Shown here: positions 43,100 to 52,473 of the stretch, piece by piece
Position numbering within the stretch: position 1 is the first letter of the stretch
How the letters are laid out: every line of letters begins with the position of its first letter
Origin: Streptomyces kronopolitis
Lineage (GTDB): Bacteria; Actinomycetota; Actinomycetes; Streptomycetales; Streptomycetaceae
Length of the DNA: 64,000 nucleotides
Direction: 5' to 3'
Assembly: GCF_014646275.1 (NCBI RefSeq)
Contig: NZ_BMND01000008.1
Coordinates: 1-64,000 of the forward strand
The notes under the pieces: model-generated
The model's database searches: none
What the model was told of the DNA's origin: nothing
Seen by the model: the letters and a program-made list of their open reading frames with translations, nothing else
Translations under genes and position numbers: made by a program

Positions 43100-43586
43100 T
43101 CGTCCTAGGTGGTCTGGATCCGGCGGCCGAGGCGGGCGGCGAGTTGGTGCAGTGGTGGGGGAGGTCGGTGGCGACACGTACCTGGGAACGGGCCGCCACT
43201 GCGGGGTCTGCGTTCGAGCCACGGCTGCCTGGCGAAGCCCTCGATGGCGGTCTGGCCTCGTTCGGGGGTGTTCTCGAAGCGGATGGGGCCGGTGTTGAAG
43301 CCCTCCCGCATCTCCTCCCAGCTGCCGACCGTCGCCGGCGGCAGTCCCGCGCCGGCCAGGGCCTGGCGCCAATGGCCGCGTTCGATGACCTGGGGCGGGC
43401 CAGCCGGTCCAGGGCGGCGGCGAAGGCTGCCGCGACGTCGCTGGGCGCATAGTCGGCCGCGGCGGCGAGCTCGACGGTGCGGCGGTCATCGCGCTGCAAC
43501 TCGCGTACCACCGTGGCCGCAATGTCCTCGACGGCCGCATGGGGGATCGGCCGGTCGGCAGGGGTGATCGATATGTGCGGGCACAT
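43100..43586 (-). pseudogene. Unassigned frameshifted gene
   Basis: The N-terminal frame reads HAAVEDIAATVVRELQRDD, AAAADYAPSDVAAAFAAALD. After LDRLARP a second frame continues QVIERGHWRQALAGAGLPPA, EEMREGFNTGPIRFEN and AIEGFARQPWLERRP. Both parts look coding, so one frameshift near 43400 disrupts a gene of about 160 codons. I do not recognise the family. Confidence 0.45.
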
Positions 43587-43611
43587 ATTTTCCGGGGGCC
43601 GGCAAGGTCGT

Positions 43612-44628
43612 CTACAGCCAGTTGTTGCGGCGGAAGGCTCGGTACAGCAGGCCTGCGGACACGACCATCATGGTGATCGCGAGCGGGTATCCGAATGCCC
43701 AGCCGAGCTCCGGCATGTGGGCGAAGTTCATCCCATACACCCCGGCGATCAGGGTGGGGGTGGCAAGGATCGCGGCCCAGGCGGATATGCGCCGCATGTC
43801 GTCATTCTGCCACGTGCCCATGCGCGCAAGGTGGGCATCGAGGGCGGAGTTCAATAGCTCGTCGAGTGAGTGCACCTCCGTATCGGTGCGCTGAATGTGG
43901 TCCGCAACATCTCGGAAGTAAGGCAGGGCTTCGTCTGGCCACCCCTCTCGGGGGCCGGTGAGTTCCTGCACGACCGGGACCAGCGGCTCCACGGCATCAC
44001 GGAACTCGACGACCTCGCGCTTGAGAGAGTAGATCGCTTCGGTCAGATCGTCTCGGGCCGGTGCGAATACCCGGCACTCCAACTGTGTCAGATCGGTACG
44101 GACCCGAACAGCGGCCTCAGAATAGGAATCAACCACGGTGTCCAGCACAGCGTGGAGCACCGCAACAGGCCCGAACTTCAGCGTTATCGGGTCCTCCTCG
44201 AGCCGTCGCGCAGCTTCGGCCGTAGGGTCGGCAGGACCGTGACGGACGCTGAGTACAAGGTGCGGCCCGGTGAAGAGCATGACATCCCCGGTCTCCACCT
44301 CAGGACCATCCCGGAGATACCAGAGGGTCTTCAGCGCCACCGCCAACACATCGCCGTACCGCTCTCGCTTCGGACGTTGATACGCCTGCACGGCATCCTC
44401 AACGGCCAGCGGATGCAGCCCGAGACGCTCGCTCAGCCCCTCCAGATCGCCCTCGCCCGGTTCATCCAGGTGCACCCAGGCGAACTCCCCCTCGGCCAGC
44501 TCCTTCAGCCGGCCCAAAGTGGCTGCATGACCGTCGCCTCCCTCCGGGCACCCCACGTGCTCCGCGCGACCGCTCCGCTCGTCGTAGACCACACACCTCA
44601 TGCCCCACGTGTGCGCCACAGCGGGCAT
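43612..44628 (-). CDS. corA: CorA-type magnesium/cobalt transporter
   Basis: A 338-residue CorA protein. A long cytosolic alpha/beta and helical domain precedes two C-terminal membrane helices; the first ends with the signature YGMNF, followed by the loop AHMPELGWAFGYP. The protein forms a pentameric Mg2+ (or Co2+/Ni2+) channel in the membrane, ending RRNNWL. ATG 44628 has GAGG at six bases; ATG 44601 is an alternative. It is monocistronic and opposite to its neighbours on the left. Confidence 0.9.
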   Translation of the reverse strand: MPAVAHTWGMRCVVYDERSGRAEHVGCPEGGDGHAATLGRLKELAEGEFAWVHLDEPGEGDLEGLSERLGLHPLAVEDAVQAYQRPKRERYGDVLAVALKTLWYLRDGPEVETGDVMLFTGPHLVLSVRHGPADPTAEAARRLEEDPITLKFGPVAVLHAVLDTVVDSYSEAAVRVRTDLTQLECRVFAPARDDLTEAIYSLKREVVEFRDAVEPLVPVVQELTGPREGWPDEALPYFRDVADHIQRTDTEVHSLDELLNSALDAHLARMGTWQNDDMRRISAWAAILATPTLIAGVYGMNFAHMPELGWAFGYPLAITMMVVSAGLLYRAFRRNNWL

Positions 44629-44777
44629 TTCATGCCTCAGAACACCCGGCCGTACCCCACGACCAAGTACCGGGAGGGGCTTGGCCGAAAGATTCGTACG
44701 CGCACTGCGAGACTGACTCGTGTTCCCCGGGCGTACTCCAGCACCTTCGCCGCATCTAGGGGCGCAACCTATCCTCT

Positions 44778-45416
44778 CTACCGCGCCGCATCAGTCGTGC
44801 TCAAACCATGAGAGCCGACCAATTGAGCACTGCCATCGGCCAGGCGGTAGGAGAGACCTACCACGGCCAAGCGGCCGGCGGTCACCCGTTCGGCCAGGGC
44901 ACGGGAGCGTTCCAGTAGCAGATCCACGGTATTGCGGACGTGCTCGGCCAAGATCTCTGCGGACTGGTCGCTTCCGGCGGCACGGGCCGCCAGCACGCTT
45001 GGGGCCACCCGTTCAACAACGTCCCGGACGAAACCTGCCGGCAGCTGGCCGTCATCCACTGCGGCGCGGGCAGCCGCGATGGCTCCACACGAGTCATGGC
45101 CCAATACCACCACCAGTGGGCAGTCCAACACACTCACGCCGTACTCGATGCTTCCCAGCGCCTCAGCGCTGGCGACATGGCCAGCGTTGCGCACGACGAA
45201 CAGATCCCCGAGCCCCTGGTCAAAGATGATTTCGGCAGCCAGCCGGGAGTCGGAGCAGCCGAACAGCACCGCGAAGGGGTTCTGGGCCGGGGCCGTCTCG
45301 GCGCGGCGCGCTGCGTCCTGGTTGGGGTGCTCGGGCGAGCCGGCAACGAACCGACGGTTGCCGGTAAGCAGCATCTCGAAGGCATCATCAGGAGTCGGTG
45401 GGAGAGTCTGGGGCAT
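44778..45416 (-). CDS. Beta-class carbonic anhydrase
   Basis: A 212-residue beta-carbonic anhydrase with the zinc ligands Cys-54, His-107 and Cys-110 (GCSDSR and LGHDSCGA) and the catalytic Asp-56/Arg-58 dyad. It interconverts CO2 and bicarbonate in the cytoplasm. RNAGHVASAEALGSIEYG is the standard family segment. There is no signal peptide. It stands between CorA and IS remnants, so no operon function is evident. Confidence 0.9.
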   Translation of the reverse strand: MPQTLPPTPDDAFEMLLTGNRRFVAGSPEHPNQDAARRAETAPAQNPFAVLFGCSDSRLAAEIIFDQGLGDLFVVRNAGHVASAEALGSIEYGVSVLDCPLVVVLGHDSCGAIAAARAAVDDGQLPAGFVRDVVERVAPSVLAARAAGSDQSAEILAEHVRNTVDLLLERSRALAERVTAGRLAVVGLSYRLADGSAQLVGSHGLSTTDAAR

Positions 45417-45640
45417 GGCGCAAGGCTACGGCCGACCTGCGGAATCTGGCGGCTGGGGCGCTTTCGGTGTTTCTTCAGGCGGGGACGAGGACGAGCCTCA
45501 GGCTCGAAACTCTGAAGACAACACGAGAGCGCACAGGGGGTGCCGTTAACGAGCGGCGATCGAGGTGACAAGTAACCCGCGAGTAGCTTTCGGGTCGAAG
45601 GTGCCGTGCTGATCCCCCGGATGCCGGAGTACCCGCACCG

Positions 45641-45994
45641 GCTCTCGAGACCGAGCATCGGTACCGCGCGGTACTGCAGGTGAAGAGCGGCGATTCGGTA
45701 GCGCAGGTGGCCCGGCAGGCAGGAGCTTCCCGGCAGTCGGTGTACGCCTGGATCGCGCGGTACGACGAGGGCGGGCTTGAGGCCCTGGCCGATCGATCCC
45801 GCCGCCCGCACACCTCGCCGACCCAGGTCGTCGGCGACGTCGAGGCGACGATCTGCGAGCTGCGGCTGGCCCATCCGCGCTGGGGAGCCCGCCGGATCGT
45901 CCACGAGCTCCAGCGCCGCGGCACGGCCTCGGTCCCCGGCCGCAGCACCGTCCACCGGATCCTGGTTCGCAACGGCTTGGTCCGGCCGAAGTAG
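45641..45994 (+). pseudogene. IS481-type transposase, N-terminal remnant
   Basis: Reads ETEHRYRAVLQVKSGDSVAQ, VARQAGASRQSVYAWIARYD, ALADRSRRPHTSPTQV and RSTVHRILVRNGLVRPK. This is the helix-turn-helix and leading part of an IS481 transposase. The DDE core that normally follows is absent; the frame stops right after LVRPK. Confidence 0.75.
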
Positions 45995-46364
45995 CCGGGT
46001 GGGGTGCTCAATGGAACACCACCTCGAAGCGCCGGGTGTGGTGTGCGACCTCCTCCGGCGGAAGGCCCGACAAGTTCACCCTGCTCGCGAGCGGGGAACG
46101 GGAAGCCCACCGCTTCCGAGCCAAGCGAAAAACTGCTCGCGCCATGCCCGGTCCTGCATTAGCATCGTTGCCCTTCGTTCAGCTCGTCGCCCGGGCGGAA
46201 CCCAGGTGCGCCCCGTCGGCGACCAGCTTCACGCCCTGCTCCGGGGTGACCTCGGGGTACTTTTCACAGGCGACCGCTGCCCCTACTGCGGCTTGGATCC
46301 GCACAGCTCGGGATGCCTTTCGCGACTGTGCTTAAGCCGCGCTGTTCTCCTCAATTAGGTAGTC
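45995..46364. other. Stretch without a supported gene
   Basis: No domain or repeat recognised. A short frame with GDRCPYCGLDPHSSGC may be a scrap of a zinc-ribbon gene. Confidence 0.4.
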
Positions 46365-46565
46365 GTCGCAAGTAGCTGCACCGTCTCGTAGCTGATGCCT
46401 GCCGAACTCGCGACTGGCGCGAGTGTCCGATCAGTGGCGGGAGCACGCTCAGCGGTGAGTGCGGGCTTGCGGCCGTTGGAGACGCCATGCTGCTTGGCCG
46501 CGGAGATGGCCTCGCGCTGGCGCTCCGGGATCAAGGCGCGCTCGAATTCGGCGAACGCTCCCCGT
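46365..46565 (-). pseudogene. Serine recombinase (resolvase/invertase) C-terminal remnant
   Basis: The minus strand reads EFERALIPERQREAISAAKQ, HGVSNGRKPALTAERA and GISYETVQL, the end of the catalytic domain and the helix-turn-helix of a Tn3-type resolvase. The serine nucleophile region is missing and the HTH is degraded. Confidence 0.65.
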
Positions 46566-46801
46566 CACTCACAGTGGCAGCGGTCCGCCGTCCGTGGAGC
46601 AGGTGAGTCTTCGCCGGTGTGTCCAGGTGCGTGGTGTCTCACGGCGGAGTGCCCCACAGCGTGACCAAGAGCTGCGCGGGTGCCCGGCCGCCTCCGCGAC
46701 CTGCACGAAGGCTATAGTGGGCGCTTCCGGACATGTGTGGACCTGGCGAAGGGTGTTGCTTCGATGTTGTAGCACCTCCCTGCGTCGTCGTGGGGGCATT
46801 A

Positions 46802-47302
46802 GTGAGGCAACGTGAGCTCGTCGCACGGTGTGAGCGCATTCTGGAGTGCATCCCGGTGCCGCGGCCGTTTGATGCGGAGGTGTTCTGCGACCTGGTGGCA
46901 GCCCACAGAGGGCGCTCGTTGCGGTTGATGGATCTTCCGACTGGTGTGGGTGTCTCGCTGCCGTGCGGGCTGTGGATGTCGATGGATGACGAGGACGTAG
47001 TCGTCGTTGACCGACGAACCAGTGGTTACCACCAACAGCAGATCATCCTGCATGAGTTGGGGCACATGTTGTCAGGGCACCGCGGGCGCCCTGGCAACGG
47101 ACCGGTGGTGGATCCGGCGCTGTTTCCTGATCTTCCTGCGGGCACTCTGCAGGCCATCTTGGGGCGCGTCCACTACGGCAACGTCGAGGAACAGGAAGCC
47201 GAAATGATCGCGAGCCTTGTGCTGGCACGAGCGCTGGTTCAGGGGGATGAGCCCGCGGAAGAGCTGCCGGGCCTGGCCCGTGGGTTCGGGTTCGGCGGTT
47301 AG
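46802..47302 (+). CDS. ImmA/IrrE-family metallopeptidase
   Basis: A 166-residue protein with the zinc protease motif HELGH at residues 84-88 and a downstream EEQEAEMIASLVLARAL that supplies the third ligand (Glu). ImmA/IrrE proteases cleave or control repressors, usually of the XRE type. Here an XRE gene (49700-50203) lies at the far end of the same module. GTG 46802 is chosen as start because it begins the family similarity (VRQRELVARCERIL). It is followed closely by a MAB_1171c-like membrane protein. Confidence 0.8.
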   Translation: MRQRELVARCERILECIPVPRPFDAEVFCDLVAAHRGRSLRLMDLPTGVGVSLPCGLWMSMDDEDVVVVDRRTSGYHQQQIILHELGHMLSGHRGRPGNGPVVDPALFPDLPAGTLQAILGRVHYGNVEEQEAEMIASLVLARALVQGDEPAEELPGLARGFGFGG

Positions 47303-47328
47303 AGGGCTCGGCGAGGCTTGGAGGGAAA

Positions 47329-48495
47329 GTGTTCACGGCAGCAATATGGGTCAACACCATGGGGATCGTCAGCCTGTGGTTGGCCTCTGTTTTCCGTGCA
47401 CGCGCGGCCGTGCGAGGGACGGGGGCGCAGCGAGCCCTGTGGGTTGCCGTCACGCTGATCGCGCTCACCACTTTGGTGCATCAGCCTGCTGTGACTGGAA
47501 CGCTGAGCGGGTGGACGGGTGATATCGGGATTGTCAACCTGGCCACTCAGCTCCTCGATGTCACCGCCTCTACACTCATGCTGTACTTCGTGGTGAAGTC
47601 GGTCGGAGGCATGCGGCACTCTGCGCGGGCTCTGGCGGCCGGTGCAGTGCTGGCCGTTGCCTTGTGCACGGCGAATTTCGCCCTTGCTCCAGAGGGGGCT
47701 ATCGCCACACCAGAAGTCGACCTGCCGTTCTCCTACGCATTGGCACTGCTGGGATTTCATCTCGTTGCAGACGCCATTGTCGCGGCGGTGTGCTTCCGCC
47801 AGGCCGCGCGTGCCTCAAGCCGTCAACTGCGGTGGGCATTCTCCAGCTTCGCTCTCGGTACTGCGCTGACCTGCGTCTCATGGGTTCTGTACCTGCTTTA
47901 TGCCGCCACGCACGTGCCGTATCTGCAAGGCCCTGGCAAGGCCCTGACCGGCATCGAGGAGATGCTGCAGGCATTCGGCGTTGCCTTGCCAGGGCTGATC
48001 GTGCTGCGCCGTCGCCTCAGCGCCCGACGTGCGCTGTGGAGACTGTGGCCGCTATGGCAGGACCTTACCGAAGTCACTCCGCACGTGCGCCTCACTCCGC
48101 AGCAGGGCCGTTTCCGGGGCGTCACTGCTACGGGCATCGCACTCGATGTTGCCCTGCAGCGCGTGGTGGTGGAGATCCGGGATGCGATCCTTGAACTCAG
48201 TGCCTATGCCGATGTCAACGACGCCAACTGGGCAGCGCCCCACACCGCCGCATCCATCGAGGACACGGCTGCGGTGACCGCTTGTTGGCTCCCGCGAGCA
48301 AAGGCTGCGCGCCTTAGCGGCCGGTCGCCATCTGTTCAGGCCCAGCGAGACTCTCTGCCGGGCGGCATGAACCTGGATGGCGAGATCGCATTCCTCCTGC
48401 GTTTGCGCGACGCCCTCGCCGCACCGCCCACCCGCGCCGCTGCAACGGCTCCGCCCGACCAGCCGGCCCGGGACGCAAGCATCCCCACACGCTAG
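47329..48495 (+). CDS. MAB_1171c-like multi-pass membrane protein
   Basis: A 388-residue protein with about seven membrane segments in the first 230 residues. The cytosolic tail (ALWRLWPLWQDLTEVTPHVR, LQRVVVEIRDAILELSAYAD) matches the MAB_1171c/DUF6545 family of putative transporters. In actinomycetes these genes are regularly paired with ImmA/IrrE peptidase and XRE genes. The function is unknown; a signalling or export role is possible. It starts 27 bp after the peptidase stop and lies in one operon with it and the serine hydrolase. Confidence 0.8.
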   Translation: MFTAAIWVNTMGIVSLWLASVFRARAAVRGTGAQRALWVAVTLIALTTLVHQPAVTGTLSGWTGDIGIVNLATQLLDVTASTLMLYFVVKSVGGMRHSARALAAGAVLAVALCTANFALAPEGAIATPEVDLPFSYALALLGFHLVADAIVAAVCFRQAARASSRQLRWAFSSFALGTALTCVSWVLYLLYAATHVPYLQGPGKALTGIEEMLQAFGVALPGLIVLRRRLSARRALWRLWPLWQDLTEVTPHVRLTPQQGRFRGVTATGIALDVALQRVVVEIRDAILELSAYADVNDANWAAPHTAASIEDTAAVTACWLPRAKAARLSGRSPSVQAQRDSLPGGMNLDGEIAFLLRLRDALAAPPTRAAATAPPDQPARDASIPTR

Positions 48496-48506
48496 GAGGT
48501 CCGTTG

Positions 48507-49703
48507 ATGGCTCAGGTGCACGGCACATGTACCGAGCAGTTCACCGAACTGCGTTCACTTTTGCAAGCGAGCCTGGAACGCGGAGACGATGCAGGAGCCT
48601 CCGTCGCCGTCTGCCTCGACGGGACGATGGTGGTCGATCTGTGGGGCGGCCACCTTGATGCCGGCAGGAAATCCCCGTGGCAGGCCGACACCCTCGTCAC
48701 CACCTGGTCCGTGGCCAAGACCATGACCGCACTGTGCGCCCTTGTGCTCGCAGACCACCGGACCATCGGATTCGACGACCCCGTGGCCCGCTACTGGCCG
48801 CAGTTCGCCGCCGCCGGCAAGGGCGAGGTGCTCGTACGCCACATCCTTGGACACACCGCCGGCCTGCCCGACTGGGACCAGCCGCTGTCCACCGACGACC
48901 TGTACGACTGGGAGAAGGCCACCGAGTCCCTGGCCCGGCAGCCTCCCCGCTGGAAGCCCGGCACGACCTCCGGCTACCACGCCCTTACCCAGGGGTTCCT
49001 GCTCGGCGAGATCATCCGGCGCACCACAGGCATGAGCCCGGGAGCGTTCTTCGCAAGCACCCTGGCCCAGCCTCTGGGCGCCGACTTCCACTTCAGCATC
49101 GGCGAGGCCGACGATCACCGCATCGCCCCGCTCCTTCCTCATACCACACCGCCCCCCGGCCCATCCGGCGCACCCAACTGCATGCCCCCCGTGCAGCTGC
49201 GCACCCTGGTCACCCCGCAGGACACCTGGGCCGAAGGCTGGCGCCGAGCCGAGATCCCGGCCGCGGCGGGCTGGGGCAACGCCCGCTCCATCGCCCGTCT
49301 CCAAGCCCTGCTCGCCTGCGGTGGAGCGCTCGACGGTCACCGGCTGTTCAGCGAGACGACCGCTGACGCAGCTCTGGCCGAAGAGAGCAACCAGACAGAC
49401 TTGGTCTTGGGCAGTCACGTCCGGTTCGGCCGCGGTTTTGGCCTCACCACCCCGGATCTCGCCGACGTGCTCCCCAATCCACGCACATGCTGGTGGGATG
49501 GCTGGGGAGGCTCCGTGGCCGTCACCGACCTGGACGCTCGGCTGAGCATCGCCTATGCCATGAACCAGATGCGTAGTCGGGAGCACACCATCGCAGACCG
49601 CCGGGCCCTCGACCTCATCCGCGCCACATACCGGGCCCTGCCACGGGGCAAGCGCCGCTACCGGCCGGCTTCTGCTCACCCCGGCTCTGAGGCGAGCTCT
49701 TAA
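48507..49703 (+). CDS. Serine hydrolase (class C beta-lactamase fold)
   Basis: A 398-residue protein of the beta-lactamase/EstB family: SVAK (Ser-68, Lys-71), the tyrosine motif SGYHALTQG, and a C-terminal WWDGWGGSVAV replacing the usual KTG region. No signal peptide, so likely cytoplasmic and an esterase or amidase rather than a wall enzyme. ATG 48507 follows GGAGGTCCGTTG. The start lies 11 bp after the membrane protein gene, and its stop overlaps the convergent XRE gene. Confidence 0.8.
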   Translation: MAQVHGTCTEQFTELRSLLQASLERGDDAGASVAVCLDGTMVVDLWGGHLDAGRKSPWQADTLVTTWSVAKTMTALCALVLADHRTIGFDDPVARYWPQFAAAGKGEVLVRHILGHTAGLPDWDQPLSTDDLYDWEKATESLARQPPRWKPGTTSGYHALTQGFLLGEIIRRTTGMSPGAFFASTLAQPLGADFHFSIGEADDHRIAPLLPHTTPPPGPSGAPNCMPPVQLRTLVTPQDTWAEGWRRAEIPAAAGWGNARSIARLQALLACGGALDGHRLFSETTADAALAEESNQTDLVLGSHVRFGRGFGLTTPDLADVLPNPRTCWWDGWGGSVAVTDLDARLSIAYAMNQMRSREHTIADRRALDLIRATYRALPRGKRRYRPASAHPGSEASS

Positions 49704-50203
49704 GAATCACTGTTGCGATCAGAGTCCGACTCGCTGTCGCGCTGCGTCGGCGAGGCTGTTCGTAGGGCATTCACCTCGGTAATGATGCGACTCAGGGCCT
49801 GGCGGCCGGCGTCATCCATCTCGGCGGCCCGCAGTGCGATGTCTCGCACTCCTGCCCCTCGCAGAGCCACGGCCAAGTCCAGCTGGGCGTCGACACGACC
49901 GGCAACGGCGTCATCGAAGAAGTACGCCACCGGCACTCCGAAGAACTGTGCCAGGGCCTCAAGGTGTCGCTTGGTGGGGTTATCGCGTTGACCGACACGC
50001 AGCTGCCACACGTAAGCCTTTGAAAACGTCCCTCCTGACAACTCGCTGCAACCGCGAGCCACCTCGTCGTACGAGTACTCCCTGCCTTGGGGGCGGACGG
50101 TCTTGAACAGCTTATCGATCTTGTCACTCAGGGTCATCGTGTCGCCACTTTCGATTGCTTGGAAAAACGAGTTGCCCGCGTTGGTGTTCATCATAGTTGA
50201 CAT
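49700..50203 (-). CDS. XRE-family regulator
   Basis: A 167-residue protein with a Cro/C1-type helix-turn-helix at about residues 40-95 (EYSYDEVARGCSELSGG, FSKAYVWQLRVGQRDNPTKR, HLEALAQFFGVPVAYFFDD). A C-terminal helical region ends in an acidic/serine tail (RDSESDSDRNSDS). It is divergent from the daptide-type cluster, 119 bp from the first gene, and tail-to-tail with the serine hydrolase. It is a candidate regulator of both, possibly inactivated by the ImmA/IrrE-type protease. The start could also be ATG 50137. Confidence 0.8.
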   Translation of the reverse strand: MSTMMNTNAGNSFFQAIESGDTMTLSDKIDKLFKTVRPQGREYSYDEVARGCSELSGGTFSKAYVWQLRVGQRDNPTKRHLEALAQFFGVPVAYFFDDAVAGRVDAQLDLAVALRGAGVRDIALRAAEMDDAGRQALSRIITEVNALRTASPTQRDSESDSDRNSDS

Positions 50204-50322
50204 CGCCTGACCGGGTGCCTAATGTTCCCATCGATAAGCGGACGTGAACGCATCTCGATCCCGTCGTTTATATCCGTAACGCTCACGCAGGGACTCCGGA
50301 ACGAGATAGGGAGAAGAACGAC
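50204..50322. promoter_or_regulatory. Divergent promoter region at the cluster border
   Basis: A 119-bp AT-richer region between divergent XRE and flavin-enzyme genes containing TTTATATCC and AACGCTCACG. It must hold promoters for both directions; no clear palindrome is seen. Confidence 0.4.
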
Positions 50323-51303
50323 ATGACGTCATACTCTGTCCTGCTCCCCTGCGTCCCGCGCCGGTTGGAGCAGGCGCTGCCCTTCGCTGGCCTGGTGCGG
50401 TGGACCGGAGCGGTCCGCCTCTGGCAGGGGCAGGCCATGGTGATGGAACCCCACCAGATCTTCGCGGGTCTGGCAGGTGCAGGGTTCCGGGTGCCGACGG
50501 GCTTGGGTGTCACGCTCATGCCCTTGCGTCAACCGTACGAAGCGGCTCTGCAGGCGCGGTCCGTGGCGTTGGCCACTGGGGAGCCGGCGATCGCGGGCTT
50601 CGGTCCGGGGGCCAGGGCCTTCCAGGAGAACATCCTCGGGGCTCCGTACGAGAAGCCGCTCCAGGTGGCACGCCAGTACGTGACGGCGGTGCGCCGCCTG
50701 CTCGACGGCGAGATGGTCGTCATGGACGGTCCGCACCTGGCCTTCCGGGGACAGCTGGCTCCGGTCGCGGCACCCAGGGTGGACGTAGGGCTGGGAGTGC
50801 TGCGGCCGGCGATGGCCAGGCTGGCGGGCGAGGTCGCGGACGTGGTGATCACATGGTTGACACCGCCCGGATACCTGCGGGACGTCATCCTGCCCGCGGT
50901 GGCCGAGGGTGCCGAACGGGCAGGGCGGTCCTCACTCCCCCGTGTCGTCGCCATGGTTCCGACGGGGTTGGACAAGGAGGGGCGGGAGGGTGCCGGGTGC
51001 GAACGGCTGGCTCTGGCCGGCAACGCGGCGCACATGCAAGCCCCGCATTACCTGGACATGCTCGGCCGGGCGGGTGTGGACGTCGGCTCTGGGCGGATCG
51101 AGGACGTGGCGCGCGGTGTTGTGGAAACTGGTGCGTTCGCGGGAGGCGACCTGCCGCAGGTGCTCAAGGCCCTCCGGGCTTACGAAGAGGTGGGGGTGGA
51201 TGAAGTCGTCCTGAACACCACCGCCGTTTGCAAGCTCTTCGGCGCACAGGAGTCGCTCGCGGACCTGTCGGCGATCCTGCGGTCCATCACGGCACCCCGC
51301 TGA
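50323..51303 (+). CDS. Luciferase-like flavin-dependent monooxygenase / F420 oxidoreductase
   Basis: A 326-residue bacterial luciferase-fold protein (LLM class): opening YSVLLPCVPRRLEQALPFAG, GLGVTLMPLRQPYEAALQAR (strand and loop of the family), LATGEPAIAGFGPGA, ITWLTPPGYLRDVILPAV. Family members use FMNH2 or F420 for hydroxylation, oxidation or reduction. AGGGAG precedes ATG 50323. It is the first gene of the RiPP cluster, 136 bp before the recognition-protein gene, and could add a redox step (for example to dehydroamino acids or side chains). Membership of the cluster is inferred from orientation and spacing. Confidence 0.75.
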   Translation: MTSYSVLLPCVPRRLEQALPFAGLVRWTGAVRLWQGQAMVMEPHQIFAGLAGAGFRVPTGLGVTLMPLRQPYEAALQARSVALATGEPAIAGFGPGARAFQENILGAPYEKPLQVARQYVTAVRRLLDGEMVVMDGPHLAFRGQLAPVAAPRVDVGLGVLRPAMARLAGEVADVVITWLTPPGYLRDVILPAVAEGAERAGRSSLPRVVAMVPTGLDKEGREGAGCERLALAGNAAHMQAPHYLDMLGRAGVDVGSGRIEDVARGVVETGAFAGGDLPQVLKALRAYEEVGVDEVVLNTTAVCKLFGAQESLADLSAILRSITAPR

Positions 51304-51438
51304 CCGACGCACGTCGCCGGCTGCCCGTAGCTGACGGATCATCGCCGACCGTCGTGGCCGGGGTGCCCCTCTCCGCCGAACTCGATTCCCTGCTGCCCGG
51401 AGGCAGAGAGGGAGCAGACCAGCAAAGGACCCTCCGGC

Positions 51439-52473
51439 ATGAATATGACCGCTCGTAAGCGTCTGAAGCAGCACCTCATCTCCTGGGCCACCGCCTCGCC
51501 TCTCTCCGGGCCACCCGGCGCCGGCGTCGGCACGCTCGTACTGGCCGACGCGGCGCACATTCCCGCCGTCACGGCAGCCGGGCTCGTCGGCGCACGGACC
51601 CTCCTCCTGGCACCCGCCGACGGCGCCAGCGACCCCGCCGTCGGCTACCACGGCAGCCTCACGGAGTCCGGCGACGAGTTCTCCAACGGCCAGGACTTCT
51701 TCCTGCAGACCCACGCCTACGCCGCCAGCCCCTTCATGACCGTCTTCGGCCCGACCATCGTCCGCGTCTTCGACCGGAACGACTTCGAGTCCTTCCTCGC
51801 TGACGCCGACCGAGCGCTCGCCGAGGGCGTCTTCCCCGAATTCCTCATCACCTCCTCAGTGCTGCTGGCTGACCCGGCTGCCCTGAGCGGCGTTCACGAC
51901 CCGACGGACGGACCAGCCCTGCGCCTCTACGCAGACCGGAACGGGCAGGTGTCCACCAGCCCCACGGGAGCGGTGCTCGGCACAGTCGACGACAGCCCCG
52001 ACACCCTCACCGAACGCTTCGACAGGGCCGGGCCCGGCGCCGCCGCACTGGACGGGGCACTGTCGGCGGAGACGCGGGCGGGGGCCCTGCGCAGTCGCCC
52101 ATTCCTGGCCCGCTACCTCGAAGCTGTCACCGCGCTGCGCAGCCTCATGGCATGCGGGGTCACCGGCCTGCGGGTCTCCGGGTTCGGCTCCCGGCTGACG
52201 CCCGAGGTCGCCGCGACCGGTGCGGACGTCGACCTGGCGGACCCGACCCTGCCGATCGTGCTGTACGGGGACGAGGACGCGTATGTCGAGGCCGGCAGCC
52301 GCCTGTTCGCCGTCGACCGGCGGGCCGCACAGGCCCTGGAGTGTGTGCTTGCGACCTCCGGAGAGGTGGGCGACCTCGTCCCCGCCGACCATGTGGACCA
52401 ACTGGCCGAGCTGCTCGCCCGGCACGACCTCCTGCAGTGCATACCACTGCGCGTCCCGGCGGCCGCGCGATGA
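51439..52473 (+). CDS. Daptide-type RiPP recognition protein (MpaB-like)
   Basis: A 344-residue protein beginning NMTARKRLKQHLISWATAS. Its family match is to the recognition protein encoded with daptide clusters, thought to bind the precursor leader and bring it to the modifying enzymes. Visible segments are GTLVLADAAHIPAVTAAGLV, FFLQTHAYAASPFMTVFGP and LMACGVTGLRVSGFGSRLTP. There is no catalytic motif, signal or membrane segment. The stop codon overlaps the methyltransferase start (ATGA). The assignment rests on overall similarity and the highly specific gene order. Confidence 0.75.
   Translation: MNMTARKRLKQHLISWATASPLSGPPGAGVGTLVLADAAHIPAVTAAGLVGARTLLLAPADGASDPAVGYHGSLTESGDEFSNGQDFFLQTHAYAASPFMTVFGPTIVRVFDRNDFESFLADADRALAEGVFPEFLITSSVLLADPAALSGVHDPTDGPALRLYADRNGQVSTSPTGAVLGTVDDSPDTLTERFDRAGPGAAALDGALSAETRAGALRSRPFLARYLEAVTALRSLMACGVTGLRVSGFGSRLTPEVAATGADVDLADPTLPIVLYGDEDAYVEAGSRLFAVDRRAAQALECVLATSGEVGDLVPADHVDQLAELLARHDLLQCIPLRVPAAAR

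Noticed and set aside
51228..51458. A small plus-strand frame between the flavin enzyme and recognition-protein genes as a fourth precursor
   Set aside because: It starts inside the flavin enzyme gene, has no leader block ELEMQEL and does not end in Thr.
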